Counted from the stretch's first letter, positions 28,615-38,518 are shown. The stretch: 64,000 nucleotides of DNA from Hyphomicrobiales bacterium (GCA_024236415.1 JACKKN010000001.1:124001-188000), one strand, 5' to 3'. A program made the numbers and translations. The notes: generated by a model from the letters alone, not told the origin.

Positions 28615-31090
28615 GCCTCGCCCCCGCCGTTGCCGCGGCGCTCGCGCCCGCGTGCCCGGGCCAGGGCGATGGCCTTGCGGGTGAAGCCTTCCAGGCGCTT
28701 GGCCACGGCCCGGTTGATGGTGCCGATGGGATAGGCGCCGGCGGCGTCGGCCTCGCCGGCGGGCACCCCGGTCAGGATCTCGATGCCCTGGTCCACGGTC
28801 TCGACGGCGTGGATGCGGAACCGGCCGGCGCGCACGGCCGCGACCACGTCGCCGCGCAGCATCAGGTGGCGCAGGTTGGTGGCCGGGATCAGCACCCCCT
28901 GCTCGCCGGTCAGTCCGCGGGCGGCGCAGACGTCGAAGAAGCCCTCGATCTTCTCGTTGACCCCGCCGATGGCCTGACCCGGCCGTTCTGGTCCACGGAC
29001 CCGGTAACCGCCAGGGACTGCTTGATGGGGATCCCCGACAGGGCCGACAGCAGGGCGTACAGCTCGGTCGACGAGGCGCTGTCGCCGTCGACCCCGCCGT
29101 AGGACTGCTCGAACACCAGGCTGGCCGACAGGGACAGCGGCGCCTCGCCGGCGAAGCGGGAGCTGAGGAACGAGGACAGGATCAGCACGCCCTTGGAATG
29201 CAGGGGCCCCGACAGGGCCACCTCGCGCTCGATGTCCACCACCTCGCCCTTGCCCATGCGCACCCGGCAGCTGATGCGCGACGGCTTGCCGAAGGCGAAG
29301 TGGTCCAGCTGCAGCACCGCCAGGCCGTTGATCTGGCCGACCACGGCGCCCGCGGTCTCGACCACGATGGTGCCCTGGGTGATCTGCTCCTGCATGGCCT
29401 CGCGGATGCGGTCCGAGCGGTAGGTCCGGGCGTCGATGGCCTGCTGCACATGCGCCGCCGTGGTCACCGGGGCGGCGTCCTCGCCGGCCCAGTAGTCGGC
29501 CTCGCGCACGATGTCGACGATGGTCGCCATGTGGGTGGTCAGCTTCTCGGAATCGTCGGCCAGGCGGGCGCCGTGCTCGACCACCCGGGCCACCCCCGTG
29601 CGGTCCAGCGGCCGCAGCCCCTCCTGCCGCGCCAGGGTGGCGATCAGGCGGGCGTATTCCAGCGCGCTGGCGTCGTCGCGGTCCATGCGGCTGTCGAAGT
29701 CGGCGGCGACCTTGAACAGCTCGCGGAAGTCGGGGTCGTACTTGCCCAGCAGGTAGTAGATCATCGGCTCGCCCAGCAGCACCACCTTGACGTCCATGGG
29801 GATGGGCTCGGGCTCCAGGGTCGACATGCCCGACAGGCCCAGGGCGTCGCGCGCCGATTCGATGCGGATGCAGCCGGCGCGCAGCATGCGCATCAGCGCC
29901 TCCCAGCAGAACGGCTGCATCAGCACCCGGCGCGCGTCCAGGATCAGGTAGCCGCCGTTGGCCCGGTGCAGGGCGCCGCCCTTGATCAGGGTGAAATCCG
30001 TGAACATGGCGCCGAACTGGGACAGGTACTCGATGCGGCCAACCAGGTTGGGCTGGGTCGGATGGTCCTCGTAGATCACCGGCGCGCCGCAATCGCCCTC
30101 GCCGCCGGGGTGGCCCAGGTCCTCGCAGTGGTCGATCACCACGTTGACCTGGTAGCGGCGGAACGACGGCGCCCCCTGGCCGGGCCCGGCGCCGCCCAGC
30201 ATGGCCATGGCCTGGCCGCCGCCCTCCTTGGGGCGGAAGTCGTCGGCGCTGGCGATCACGTCGTCGCGCACGGCGCCCAGGTGCTCGATCACCGCCGGGT
30301 GGGCCTCCCAGCGGGCCTTCAGCTCGTCGATCTGGTGGTCGACGGCGAACGCGATCACCTCGCGGTCCAGCTCGCGCAGCTTCTCGCGGTGCTCCTTCTC
30401 CCACTTGGGGAGCTGGCCCAGCACCTGCTCCAACTGCGCCTGCATACCCTCCATGGCCTTGGCCCGGGCGCGGCGCTCCTCCTCGGGCAGCTTGTTGAAC
30501 TCCTCGGGCTTCAGCACCTCGCCGTCGTGGACCGGCGCCAGCGCCAGCCCCACCGGCGTGCGGATCAGGGCGATGTCGTGCTTGGCCGCCTCCTTCTGCA
30601 GCTCGGCCAGGGCCGAGTCGTTCATGTCGCGCAACTGTTCCAGGATCACGTTGCGGCGGTCGCGGTACTCGTCGCTCTCGAACGCCGCCGGGATGGTTTC
30701 GCGCAGGTCGCGGATCAGGTCGTCCATGCCCTGGCGCAGCACCCGGCCCTGGCCCGGCGGCAGGCTCAGGGCGCGCGGCCGGTGCGGCTCGGCGAAATTG
30801 TTGACGTAGCACCAGTCGTCGGGCACCGGCTGGGCCGCCGCATGGGCCTCCAGGAAGCGCCGCGCCAGGCTGTACTTGCCGGTGCCCTCGGCGCCCAGGA
30901 CGAACAGGTTGTAGCCGCGGTGGCGCATGCCGATGGCGAACCTGACCGCCGCCACGGCCCGGTCCTGGCCCACCACCTGGTCCAGGGGCTCGACCTGGTC
31001 GGTGGTCTCGAACGGGAAGGCGGCCGGGTCGCAGGTGCGGAACAGGGTTTCCGCGGCCAGGGGCTGCAGGTAGGTCTTGTCGGCGGTCAT
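28611..31090 (-). pseudogene. Lon-related ATP-dependent protease (AAA_32 plus Lon proteolytic domain), frame broken once
   Basis: ATG 31090 overlaps the upstream zincin stop (ATGA). N-terminal AAA_32-type P-loop domain with LFVLGAEGTGKYSLARRFL; coiled-coil middle; HRANGGYLILDARRVL and a second ATPase part; Lon_C domain with catalytic Ser in GGVDGDSASSTELYALLSAL and Lys in GVNEKIEGFF. The frame breaks at about 28976 (one base lost) between GSVDQNGRV and QAIGGVNEKI; both halves are otherwise perfect, giving about 826 residues. Cytosolic protease of the LonB-like group. Likely intact in the organism. Confidence 0.85.
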
Positions 31091-31521
31091 GGCTGGTCCT
31101 CGGCCCGGCTCTCGATCTCGTCCATCTGGTCGTCGCTGAACCCGAAGTGGTGGCCGATCTCGTGGATCAGGACGTGGCGGATGATGTGCACCAGGTCCTC
31201 GCCGGTCTCGCACCAGTAGTCCAGGATCGGGCGGCGGTACAGGAACACCATGTCGGGGCCCTGCGGCAGGTCGTGGACGCTCTTCTGGTCCAGCGACACG
31301 CCGTGGTACAGGCCCAGCAGGTCGAACGGGCTTTGCAGCTCCAGGTCGCGCTCGGTCTCCGGGTCCGGGAACTCGGCGATGCGGATCACCACGCCGTTGA
31401 CGTGGCGGCGCAGCTCGGCCGGGATGGTGACCAGCGCCTGGCGCGCCATGTGGTCCAGGTCGCCCAGGGTGGGCGGCAGGTGCTGGCCGGATTTTGCGTG
31501 GGTTTTGCGGTGCTTGGCCAT
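31087..31521 (-). CDS. Zincin_1-type metallopeptidase family protein (PF06262-like)
   Basis: 144 residues from ATG 31521 (MAKHRKTHAKSGQHLPPTLG). The C-terminus has HVLIHEIGHHFGFSDDQMDE, the typical HExxHxxGxxD site of this small bacterial zincin family, preceded by MVFLYRRPILDYWCE. Soluble, no signal peptide. Its stop overlaps the Lon-like start by four bases, so the two proteases are translationally coupled. Confidence 0.88.
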   Translation of the reverse strand: MAKHRKTHAKSGQHLPPTLGDLDHMARQALVTIPAELRRHVNGVVIRIAEFPDPETERDLELQSPFDLLGLYHGVSLDQKSVHDLPQGPDMVFLYRRPILDYWCETGEDLVHIIRHVLIHEIGHHFGFSDDQMDEIESRAEDQP

Positions 31522-31597
31522 GATAAAAGGTACCGCGCCTTGACCCCCAGGCCAAGCGACTCTATGTGCCCCACAGGCAACCACAGGAGGACGCACC

Positions 31598-31894
31598 ATG
31601 GTGCAGCGGCTGGACGACACCGAACGGGCGCGGGCCCTGGCCGGGCTGCCCGCCTGGGCGCCGACGGCGGGGCGCGACGCCATCACCCGCACCTTCCGCT
31701 TCGCCGACTTCAAGGCGGCCTTCGCCTTCATGACCCGCGCCGCCCTGAAGGCCGAGCAGATGGACCACCATCCGGAATGGTTCAACGTCTACAACCGGGT
31801 CGAGGTCACGCTCAGCACCCACGACGCCGACGGCCTGACCGCCCGCGACGTGGAGCTGGCCCGGTTCATGGACTCGATCTGCCAAGCTCCGTGA
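31598..31894 (+). CDS. phhB: Pterin-4a-carbinolamine dehydratase
   Basis: 98 residues, full length. PCD motif KAEQMDHHPEWFNVYNRVEV (the DHHPEW core) followed by VTLSTHDADGLTARDVELA. It dehydrates 4a-hydroxytetrahydrobiopterin. No phenylalanine hydroxylase gene is in the window. An AGGAGG lies 11 bases upstream of the ATG. The 3' end overlaps the convergent serine protease gene by 29 bases. Confidence 0.93.
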   Translation: MVQRLDDTERARALAGLPAWAPTAGRDAITRTFRFADFKAAFAFMTRAALKAEQMDHHPEWFNVYNRVEVTLSTHDADGLTARDVELARFMDSICQAP

Positions 31895-32638
31895 TCAGGC
31901 GCTGGGCGGCGTCGCGGAAGGCCGCCGCCGGCACCGCCAGGCCATAGGTCTGGCCGCGGCGGATGGTGGCCACGTGGATGGCGGCCACGGCGAAGCCGCC
32001 GTCCGCCGTGGCCAGGATCGGCGAGCCGGAATCCCCGGCACCGCGTCGCAGCCGTGGGCCAGCAGGTGCGCGCCCTTGACCCGGCCCAGGATCCGGCAGT
32101 CCTTGTGCACGGTCAGCACGTGGGCCTTGTCCATGCTGTAGCCGGCCTGGGTGTGCGGCGCCGCCATGCGCAGGCCGGCGGCGATGGGGATCGGCGCGAT
32201 GGCGGGCCCCACGGGATGGGCCAGGACCACCAGGGCCCAGTCGTTCTGCAGGGTGTCGGGCGCCAGGGCGCGGTCGGCCCGCCACCGCGGCGACGCCACC
32301 AGCCGCGCCGCCGCCGAATGGGCCAGCCATTCGCCGCCCGTATAGCCGGCCACGAAGTGCACGGACACCGGCGGCAGCAGGTGCCGGGTGCGGCCGTTCC
32401 ACAGGCAATGGGCGGCGGTCAGCACCACCCGCTGGTGGATCAGGGTGGCGGTGCAGAAGCCGCCGGTGCGCTTGTTCAGCCGCCCGATGGCGCGCCACGG
32501 CGCCTCGGCCGACGACACGCGCAGGCGGTCGTCCTGGCCCTTGATGCCGCGCAGGCGAAGCTTGTCCTCGGCCCCGGCCGCCGCCGCGCACAGGGCGGCC
32601 AGCAGCGCCAGGACCAGGACCCGCCCCGCCCGCGGCAA
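31866..32638 (-). pseudogene. Trypsin-like serine protease, frame broken once
   Basis: Signal peptide LPRAGRVLVLALLAALCAAA from a probable TTG at 32638, just past the SDR stop; an ATG at 32710 is possible but lies inside the SDR gene. Catalytic His in VVLTAAHCLWNG, Asp in TLQNDWALVVLAHPVG, and Ser in the broken segment: the C run 32033-32036 is one base short, and repair gives HGCDAVPGDSGSPIL followed by AVAAIHVATI. Secreted S1 family protease of about 255 residues. Probable sequence error. Confidence 0.75.
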
Positions 32639-32640
32639 GG

Positions 32641-33402
32641 TCAGCTCGCCGACATGCGGATGGCGCCGTCCAGGCGCACCACCTCGGCGTTCAGCATCTC
32701 GTTCTCGCACATGTGCTTGACCAGGTTGGCGAACTCGTCGGGGCGGCCCAGCCGCGACGGGAACGGCACCGAGGCGGCCAGGGAATCCTGGATCTCCTGC
32801 GGCAGGGTGTGCAGCAGGGGGGTCAGGAAGATGCCCGGCGCGATGGTCAGCAGGCGGATGCCGTAGCGCGCCATCTCGCGGGCGATGGGCAGGGTCATGG
32901 CGATCACGCCGCCCTTGGACGCGGCGTAGGCGGACTGCCCGATCTGCCCCTCGAAGGCGGCCACCGAGGCAGTGGACACGATCACCCCGCGCTCGCCGCT
33001 GGGCAGGGCGTCGGTCTGCTGCGCGTCGGCGCAGAACAGGCGGATCATGTTGAAGCTGCCGATCAGGTTGACGTTGATGATGCTGGCGAAGGCCTGCAAC
33101 GGCTGCGCCCCGTGCTTGCCGACCACCTTGGCCGGCGGCGCGATGCCGGCGCAGTTGACCAGGATGCGGGCCGGGCCGTGGGCGGCGCGGGCGGCGGCGA
33201 AGGCGGCCTCGCCGCTGTCGCCCGAGGACACGTCGCAGTGCACGAAGGTGCCGCCGATGTCGGCGGCCACGGCCTCGCCGCGCTCCTGGTTCATGTCGAA
33301 GATGGCGACCTTGGCGCCGTTGGCGGCCAGCATGCGCGCCGTCCCCTCACCCAGGCCCGAGGCGCCGCCGGTCACGATGGCGGCCTGTCCGTTGATGTCC
33401 AT
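32641..33402 (-). CDS. Short-chain dehydrogenase (3-hydroxyacyl-CoA dehydrogenase, HSD17B10-like)
   Basis: 253 residues, classical SDR: TGGASGLGEGTARML (NAD loop), ILVNCAGIAPPAKVVGK, the Ser/Tyr/Lys set in VSTASVAAFEGQIGQ and SAYAASKGG, and IAPGIFLTPLL. The pattern AGIAPPAKVVGK...G with FxxIINVNLIGSFNMIRL matches type-2 3-hydroxyacyl-CoA dehydrogenases. Likely acts in fatty-acid or branched-chain amino-acid degradation. Confidence 0.85.
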   Translation of the reverse strand: MDINGQAAIVTGGASGLGEGTARMLAANGAKVAIFDMNQERGEAVAADIGGTFVHCDVSSGDSGEAAFAAARAAHGPARILVNCAGIAPPAKVVGKHGAQPLQAFASIINVNLIGSFNMIRLFCADAQQTDALPSGERGVIVSTASVAAFEGQIGQSAYAASKGGVIAMTLPIAREMARYGIRLLTIAPGIFLTPLLHTLPQEIQDSLAASVPFPSRLGRPDEFANLVKHMCENEMLNAEVVRLDGAIRMSAS

Positions 33403-33525
33403 GTCCGTCTCCCCGTTGCAGAAAATGCCGCCGGGACGGCACCACCGCCCCGGGGCGCCCTGGATAGCAGATGGGCGGGTGACTGGGGAAGGGGAAGTTG
33501 CCCGGTCTCGCCCCCTGCGGAGACC

Positions 33526-34419
33526 CTACTTCCGCCGCCGCGACTCGCGGTGGGTGATGTACACGGTGGCGGCCAGGATGATGCCGGCGCCGACCCAGGT
33601 GTAGGCGTCGGGGACCTCGCCGAAGAACAGGTACGCCAGCGCGGCGGCGAAGATCAGGCGGGCGAAGTCCACCGGCATGACGGCCGAGGCCTCGGCCGCG
33701 TGCATGGCCTTGGCGAAGGCGGTCTGGGCCACGGTGGCGGCCAGGCCCAGGACCGCCACGTAGCCCAGCGTCTGCCACCCCGGCCAGGTCCAGTACAAAG
33801 CCGCCGGGACCGCCGACAGCGGGGTCATGAACAGCGCCATGTAGAAGACGATGACCTTGGGGCTCTCGGTGCGCGACAGGGACTTGATGATCAGCACCGT
33901 GGTGGCCATGAACACCGAGGTGGCGATGGCCCAGGCCGAGCCGACGGTCAGCAGTTCGACCCCCGGGCGCAGCACAACCATGACCCCGGCGAAGCCCACC
34001 AGGGTGGCGGTCCAGCGGCGCAGGCGCACCACCTCGCCCAGGAACAGGGCGGCGCCGACGGTGGCGAACAGCGGCGCGGTGAAGGTCAGGGTCGTGGCCT
34101 CGGCCAGGGGCATCAGGGTCATGGTCATGAACATGCAGCTCATGGTCGCCACGCCGGCCACGGCGCGCCAGACGTGCATGCCCAGGCGCCGGGTGCGCAG
34201 GCCCGCCAGGCCGTCGGTGCGGAAGGCCGGGACCATCACCGCCAGCACGATGGCGTTGCGGAAGAAGGCGATCTCGAACGGGTGGATATCGGCCGAGGCG
34301 AGGCGGACCATGACGCCGATGACGCCGAACCCGGCGCAGAACAGCAGCATCCACAGGGCGCCGGCCATAATGTTCTGCTGCGCCGGCGGCGCGGTCACCA
34401 CGGGTGGCTCGACGGCCAT
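33526..34419 (-). CDS. EamA/DMT family permease
   Basis: 297 residues with ten hydrophobic helices and two EamA repeats. Each repeat shows the usual end helix pattern: MVRLASADIHPFEIAFFRNA in the first half, MPVDFARLIFAAALAYLFFGE in the second. Inner-membrane metabolite exporter or importer, substrate unknown. The last residues are RRRK. Confidence 0.87.
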   Translation of the reverse strand: MAVEPPVVTAPPAQQNIMAGALWMLLFCAGFGVIGVMVRLASADIHPFEIAFFRNAIVLAVMVPAFRTDGLAGLRTRRLGMHVWRAVAGVATMSCMFMTMTLMPLAEATTLTFTAPLFATVGAALFLGEVVRLRRWTATLVGFAGVMVVLRPGVELLTVGSAWAIATSVFMATTVLIIKSLSRTESPKVIVFYMALFMTPLSAVPAALYWTWPGWQTLGYVAVLGLAATVAQTAFAKAMHAAEASAVMPVDFARLIFAAALAYLFFGEVPDAYTWVGAGIILAATVYITHRESRRRK

Positions 34420-34464
34420 GGCGTCAATTCTCCTGCCGGCACCGGCCGCGATTGCGGCCCTTCG

Positions 34465-34683
34465 TCAACGGCGGTAGTCTCGGACCAGTCTGACGACCAG
34501 CAGGACCGGCAGCAGCCCGTGCCAAAGCAGGTCGAAGATGTCCAGCGGCCGGGTCAGAGTCCCGGCCGCCAGCATCTTCACCTTCTGCCACAGGTGCGGT
34601 TCCGGCACGAAGGGCGCCAGGCCCAGCAGGAGGGCACCGATGATCAGCACGTTGCGCGGAATCTTGTCGAGCCAGGCGAGCAT
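34465..34683 (-). CDS. Small two-helix membrane protein
   Basis: 72 residues from ATG 34683 (MLAWLDKIPRNVLIIGALLL); an upstream ATG at 34743 would overlap the divergent permease start, so the shorter form is preferred. It has LLLGLAPFVPEPHLWQKVKM, a TLTRPLDIFDLLWHG amphipathic stretch and a second TM helix. I recognise it as a widespread small family (sometimes labelled RND transporter without basis). Function unknown. Confidence 0.65.
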   Translation of the reverse strand: MLAWLDKIPRNVLIIGALLLGLAPFVPEPHLWQKVKMLAAGTLTRPLDIFDLLWHGLLPVLLVVRLVRDYRR

Positions 34684-34741
34684 GTCGCCCTTGATAGCCG
34701 GGGCCGCCACGGCGCGCAAGGCCGCCTGAGGCAGACCTCCC

Positions 34742-35665
34742 ATGCTGAATGCGGCCCTCTACACCTTCACCGTGTTCGCCTGGGGCGCGTCCTGGCTGGC
34801 GGTGAAGTACCAGCTCGGCGTGGTGGCGCCCGAGGCGTCGCTGGTCTACCGCTTCGCCCTGTCGGCGGTGATCATGTTCGCCCTGTGCCTGGCCACCGGG
34901 CGGTCGCTGCGCTTCGGCCTGCGCGCCCACGGCCGCCTGGCCCTGCTGGGGCTGCTGCTGTTCTCCACCAACTACTACCTCATCTACCTGGCCACCCGCG
35001 ACATGACCAGCGGCCTGGTGGCCGTGGGCTTCTCGGCGGTCACGGTGCTGAACATCGTCAACGGGGCCCTGTTCATGGGGGTGCCGGTGCGGCCCCGGGC
35101 GGTGCTGGGCGCGGCCACGGGCATCGCCGGCATCGGCCTGGTGTTCTGGCCCGAGATCGCCGGCTTCGACCTGGGCGGGCGCGGCCTGGCGGCCCTGGGC
35201 CTGTGCCTGGCCGGCACCTTCAGCGCCTCGCTGGGCATGGTCACCTCGGGGGTCAACCAGCGCCGCGGCCTGCCGGTGGTCCAGGGCAACGCCTGGGGCA
35301 TGGCCTATGGCGCCGTGTTCATGGGCGCCATGACCCTGGCCGGCGGCACCACCTTCGATTTCGACCCGCGGCCGCTGTACGTGGGGTCGCTGGCCTTCCT
35401 GGTGGTGATCTCGACGGTGATCGGCTTCTGGTGCTACCTGACCCTGCTGGGACGCATCGGGCCGGACCGGGCCGGCTATGCCACGGTCCTGTTCCCCATC
35501 GTCGCCCTGGCCCTGTCGACCCTGTTCGAGGGATACGCCTGGACCCCGCCGGCGATCCTGGGGCTGGCCCTGGTGCTGGCCGGCAACGTCCTGGTCCTGA
35601 CCGGCGGTGGCGCGCGGAGGGCGGAAAAACAACCGAAAACCGCCGCCGAACCCGGAAAAGTGTGA
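34742..35665 (+). CDS. EamA/DMT family permease
   Basis: 307 residues, ten hydrophobic helices. Starts MLNAALYTFTVFAWGASWLA with a conserved VAPEASLVYRFALS and second-half ATVLFPIVALALSTLFEGYAW. Different subfamily from the 33526-34419 permease. The C-terminal tail is basic. The stop codon lies inside a CRP-like palindrome (35661-35676). Confidence 0.87.
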   Translation: MLNAALYTFTVFAWGASWLAVKYQLGVVAPEASLVYRFALSAVIMFALCLATGRSLRFGLRAHGRLALLGLLLFSTNYYLIYLATRDMTSGLVAVGFSAVTVLNIVNGALFMGVPVRPRAVLGAATGIAGIGLVFWPEIAGFDLGGRGLAALGLCLAGTFSASLGMVTSGVNQRRGLPVVQGNAWGMAYGAVFMGAMTLAGGTTFDFDPRPLYVGSLAFLVVISTVIGFWCYLTLLGRIGPDRAGYATVLFPIVALALSTLFEGYAWTPPAILGLALVLAGNVLVLTGGGARRAEKQPKTAAEPGKV

Positions 35666-35676
35666 TCTGGCTCACA
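35661..35676 (+). promoter_or_regulatory. CRP-type box before the MBL hydrolase gene
   Basis: TGTGA-TCTGGC-TCACA, a perfect match to the CRP consensus. It overlaps the stop of the upstream permease and lies 35 bases before the MBL-gene ATG. A second perfect box is upstream of mddA. Confidence 0.45.
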
Positions 35677-35710
35677 GGACGCGGCGGAAATCTGGTTTAA
35701 GGGAAGGGTG

Positions 35711-36457
35711 ATGGGAATTCGACTTCGCTTCATTGGGTGCGGCGACGCCTTCGGCTCCGGCGGGCGCTTCAACACCTGCTTCCTCGTCGACGACGATCAC
35801 GGGCGCTTCCTGATCGACTTCGGCGTAACCTCGCTCGTCGCCCTCAAGAAGGCCGGGATCGACCCCAACTCCATCGACGCCATCTTCGTCACCCACCTGC
35901 ACGGCGACCACTTCGGCGGCCTGCCCTTCTTCCTCATGGACGGCGGCTACTGTTCCAGGCGCAAGGCGCCGCTGACCATCGCCGGCCCGCCGGGCATCAA
36001 GGCCCGCCTGCCGATCCTGGCCGATGCCCTGTTCCCCGATTCCCACACCACCGAATGGCGCTTCGACTTCGAGCTGGTGGAGATGGCCGTCGGCCAGGTC
36101 AACGAGATCGCCGGCCGCCGCGTGACCCCGGTGGAGGTGGACCACCCGGTCGGCGACACCCCGCCCACGGCCCTGCGCATCGAGACCTCGGGCAAGGTTT
36201 TGGCCTACACCGGCGATACCCAGTGGACCGACGCCATCCTGCAGGCCAGCCGCGACAGCGACCTGTTCATCTGCGAATGCTACTACGACGACCTGCGCGA
36301 CAACGGCAAGCACATGAACTGGCCCACCGTGTCGGCGAACATGGACCGCCTGGCCACCCGGCGCCTGGTGCTGACCCACATGGGGCCGACCATGCTGGCC
36401 AAGGTCGGCGGCCTGGGCGTGGAATACGCCGAGGACGACAAGGTCATCGAGCTGTGA
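35711..36457 (+). CDS. MBL-fold metallo-hydrolase
   Basis: 248 residues from ATG 35711; an in-frame GTG directly before it (35708) is equally placed. Metallo-beta-lactamase motifs: IFVTHLHGDHFGGLPFF (HxHxDH), a metal-site Asp in LAYTGDTQW, and LVLTHMG. Resembles arylsulfatase/ribonuclease-Z-like hydrolases. Stop overlaps the next gene's GTG start by four bases. Confidence 0.85.
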   Translation: MGIRLRFIGCGDAFGSGGRFNTCFLVDDDHGRFLIDFGVTSLVALKKAGIDPNSIDAIFVTHLHGDHFGGLPFFLMDGGYCSRRKAPLTIAGPPGIKARLPILADALFPDSHTTEWRFDFELVEMAVGQVNEIAGRRVTPVEVDHPVGDTPPTALRIETSGKVLAYTGDTQWTDAILQASRDSDLFICECYYDDLRDNGKHMNWPTVSANMDRLATRRLVLTHMGPTMLAKVGGLGVEYAEDDKVIEL

Positions 36458-36960
36458 GCGACGGCCGTTTCGCCGTCCTGGCCCGCTACAACGCCTGGGC
36501 CAATCGCCGCCTGTACGCCGCCTGCGCCGACCTGTCCGAGGCCGACTACATGGCCCCGCGCCAGGCCTTCTTCGGCTCCCTGCACGGCACCCTGAACCAC
36601 ATCCTGGTGGGCGACCGCCTGTGGCTCGGCCGGCTGGTGGGGGACGTGCCCGCCATCCCCGCCCTGGACACCGTCCTGTACGACGGCTTCGCCGCCCTGC
36701 GCGCCGCCCGCGAGGCCCAGGACGCGGCCGCCGTCGCCTTCGTCGACGGCCTGTCGCCGGCCGATCTGGAGGCGGTGCTGACCTACCGCACCATGGCCGG
36801 CGAGCCGCAGCGGACCCCGGTGCACTGGGTCCTGACCCACATGTTCAACCACGCCACCCACCACCGCGGCCAGGCCCACGACCTGCTCAGCCAGGTGCCC
36901 GCCGACCCGCCGCCCCTGGACCTGATCTACTTCCTGCGCGAGAGCGGGATCACCGCCTGA
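36454..36960 (+). CDS. DinB family protein
   Basis: 168 residues, GTG start (GTGA overlap). DinB four-helix bundle: FAVLARYNAWANRRLYAACA, GSLHGTLNHILVGDRLW (metal His) and VLTHMFNHATHHRGQAHDLL (second and third His). Metal-dependent hydrolase or thiol-transferase-like; the actual reaction is unknown. Translationally coupled to the MBL hydrolase. Confidence 0.88.
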   Translation: MSDGRFAVLARYNAWANRRLYAACADLSEADYMAPRQAFFGSLHGTLNHILVGDRLWLGRLVGDVPAIPALDTVLYDGFAALRAAREAQDAAAVAFVDGLSPADLEAVLTYRTMAGEPQRTPVHWVLTHMFNHATHHRGQAHDLLSQVPADPPPLDLIYFLRESGITA

Positions 36961-37108
36961 CCGGGCCTTCCCGGTCCGTCGTCACCACGCCGGCGGCACC
37001 GAGGGACGGGCCGGTGTTCGGCCGGCCGCAATGCCGGAAATCCGCCAAAACCAGCGTCATTCCCGCCGGCGCGGGAACGACGGTTGGCCTGGGGTCGCCG
37101 CAACGTTC

Positions 37109-37597
37109 CTACAGGCTCGAGTCCGCCCAGTCCTCGGCCGGTTCCGCCGGGGCCGGGGTCAGGCCGGCGGCCCGGATGCCGGCGATGGCGGCGTATTCGT
37201 CGCGGTCCGAGGTGTCGCCGCTGATGCCCACGGCGCCGATGGCCTGGCCGGCGCCGTCCAGGATCAGCACCCCGCCCGGCACGCCGATGAAGCGGCCGCC
37301 GGTGGCGGTGGCGAGCTGCGCCTGGAAGGCCGGGCGCGCCGCCATGCGGTCGCGGATGACCCGGGTCGCCATGCCCATGCCCAGGGCCGCCGCCGCCTTG
37401 CCGGTGGCGATGGCCACCCGGGCGGTGCCGCAGCCGTCCTCGCGCTTCAGCACCACCGTGTGGCCGCCGGCGTCCAGCACCGCCACGGTCAGGGGCAGCA
37501 GGTCGGCCGCTCGGCCGGCGGCCAGGGCGCCGTCGGTGATCGCCTCGGCGGCGGCCAGGGTCAGCGAGGTGGCGACGGGGTACAGGTGCTCGGCCAT
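37109..37597 (-). CDS. HbpS/GlcG-type haem-binding family protein
   Basis: 162 residues from ATG 37597. Family pattern: LTVAVLDAGGHTVVLKREDG, IATGKAAAALGMGMATR, and FIGVPGGVLILDGAGQAIGA with VGISGDTSDRDEYAA. HbpS/GlcG proteins bind haem or cobalamin-like cofactors or act as redox sensors; the role here is unknown. 29 bases upstream of the coding end of this strand's TauE gene. Confidence 0.88.
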   Translation of the reverse strand: MAEHLYPVATSLTLAAAEAITDGALAAGRAADLLPLTVAVLDAGGHTVVLKREDGCGTARVAIATGKAAAALGMGMATRVIRDRMAARPAFQAQLATATGGRFIGVPGGVLILDGAGQAIGAVGISGDTSDRDEYAAIAGIRAAGLTPAPAEPAEDWADSSL

Positions 37598-37626
37598 GGC
37601 GGGTGTCCTCCGAACGGGGGTGAATT

Positions 37627-38388
37627 CTAGAATCCGCGGGCGATCATGGACAGGCCGACCACGGCCATCAGCACCAGCACCACCCGGTTGAAGGTTTCGT
37701 GGCTGATGCGGTGGCGCAGGCGCTGGCCCAGGGCGATGCCGATCAGCAGCGGCACCAGCCCGATGCCCGACAGCACCAGTTCGTAGAGGGTCAGGAAACC
37801 GAACCGGTTCAGCATCACGGTCATGGTCACGCCGCCGGACATGAGGGTCAGGCAGACGGCGGTGACGAAGCCGTCCTTGCCCAGGCCCAGGGCCGACAGG
37901 TAGGCGATGGCCGGCATGCTGAAGAACCCGGTGACCCCGCCGATGAGGCCCGAGATGAGGCCCATGATCGGCGCCATCCAGGGCTCCTGCCGGGCCCGCA
38001 CCCGCAGGTTGGCGTGGGTCACGCTCTGGGCCACGAAGATCAGCACCACCACCCCCATGCCGATCAGCAGGTGCGCGGGATCCATGACCTTCAGCAGGCG
38101 GGCGCTGATGGCCAGGCCCAGGCACAGGGACAGGATCAGCGGCCACAGGCGCACCACGGTCGGCTTCAGGGCCGGCGACCGGGCCAGGATGAACACGTTC
38201 GACGCCAGGATCGGCAGCATCATCAGGGCGATGGCCTGGGGCACCGGGAACACGAAGGCCAGCAGCGGCACCGCCACCAGGGGCAGGCCGAACCCGGCCG
38301 CGCCCTTGACCAGGCCGCCGGCGAACAGCGCCCCGCAGACGGTCAGCAGGGCGAGCGGGGCCAGGTCGATGGAGGCCAGGTCGGACAC
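37627..38388 (-). CDS. TauE/SafE family membrane permease (second copy)
   Basis: 253 residues. Repeats the motif pair of the 6024-6797 protein: GGLVKGAAGFGLPLVAVPLL and GLISGLIGGVTGFFSMPAIAY. Anion exporter, substrate unknown. It diverges from mddA; the 200-base gap holds a CRP-like palindrome, so a link to sulfur compounds is possible but unproved. Confidence 0.88.
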   Translation of the reverse strand: MSDLASIDLAPLALLTVCGALFAGGLVKGAAGFGLPLVAVPLLAFVFPVPQAIALMMLPILASNVFILARSPALKPTVVRLWPLILSLCLGLAISARLLKVMDPAHLLIGMGVVVLIFVAQSVTHANLRVRARQEPWMAPIMGLISGLIGGVTGFFSMPAIAYLSALGLGKDGFVTAVCLTLMSGGVTMTVMLNRFGFLTLYELVLSGIGLVPLLIGIALGQRLRHRISHETFNRVVLVLMAVVGLSMIARGF

Positions 38389-38518
38389 GGCGAAATCCCC
38401 GGGAAGGCCGGCGGACGGGCCGGCGGAAAGTTCCCAAAGCTAAGACCTTTTCCGGTGAAAGTCTAATCTTTCGAGGCCCTTAATGGGCGGAAACGAAAAA
38501 ATCCGCGGCTCACGTTTT

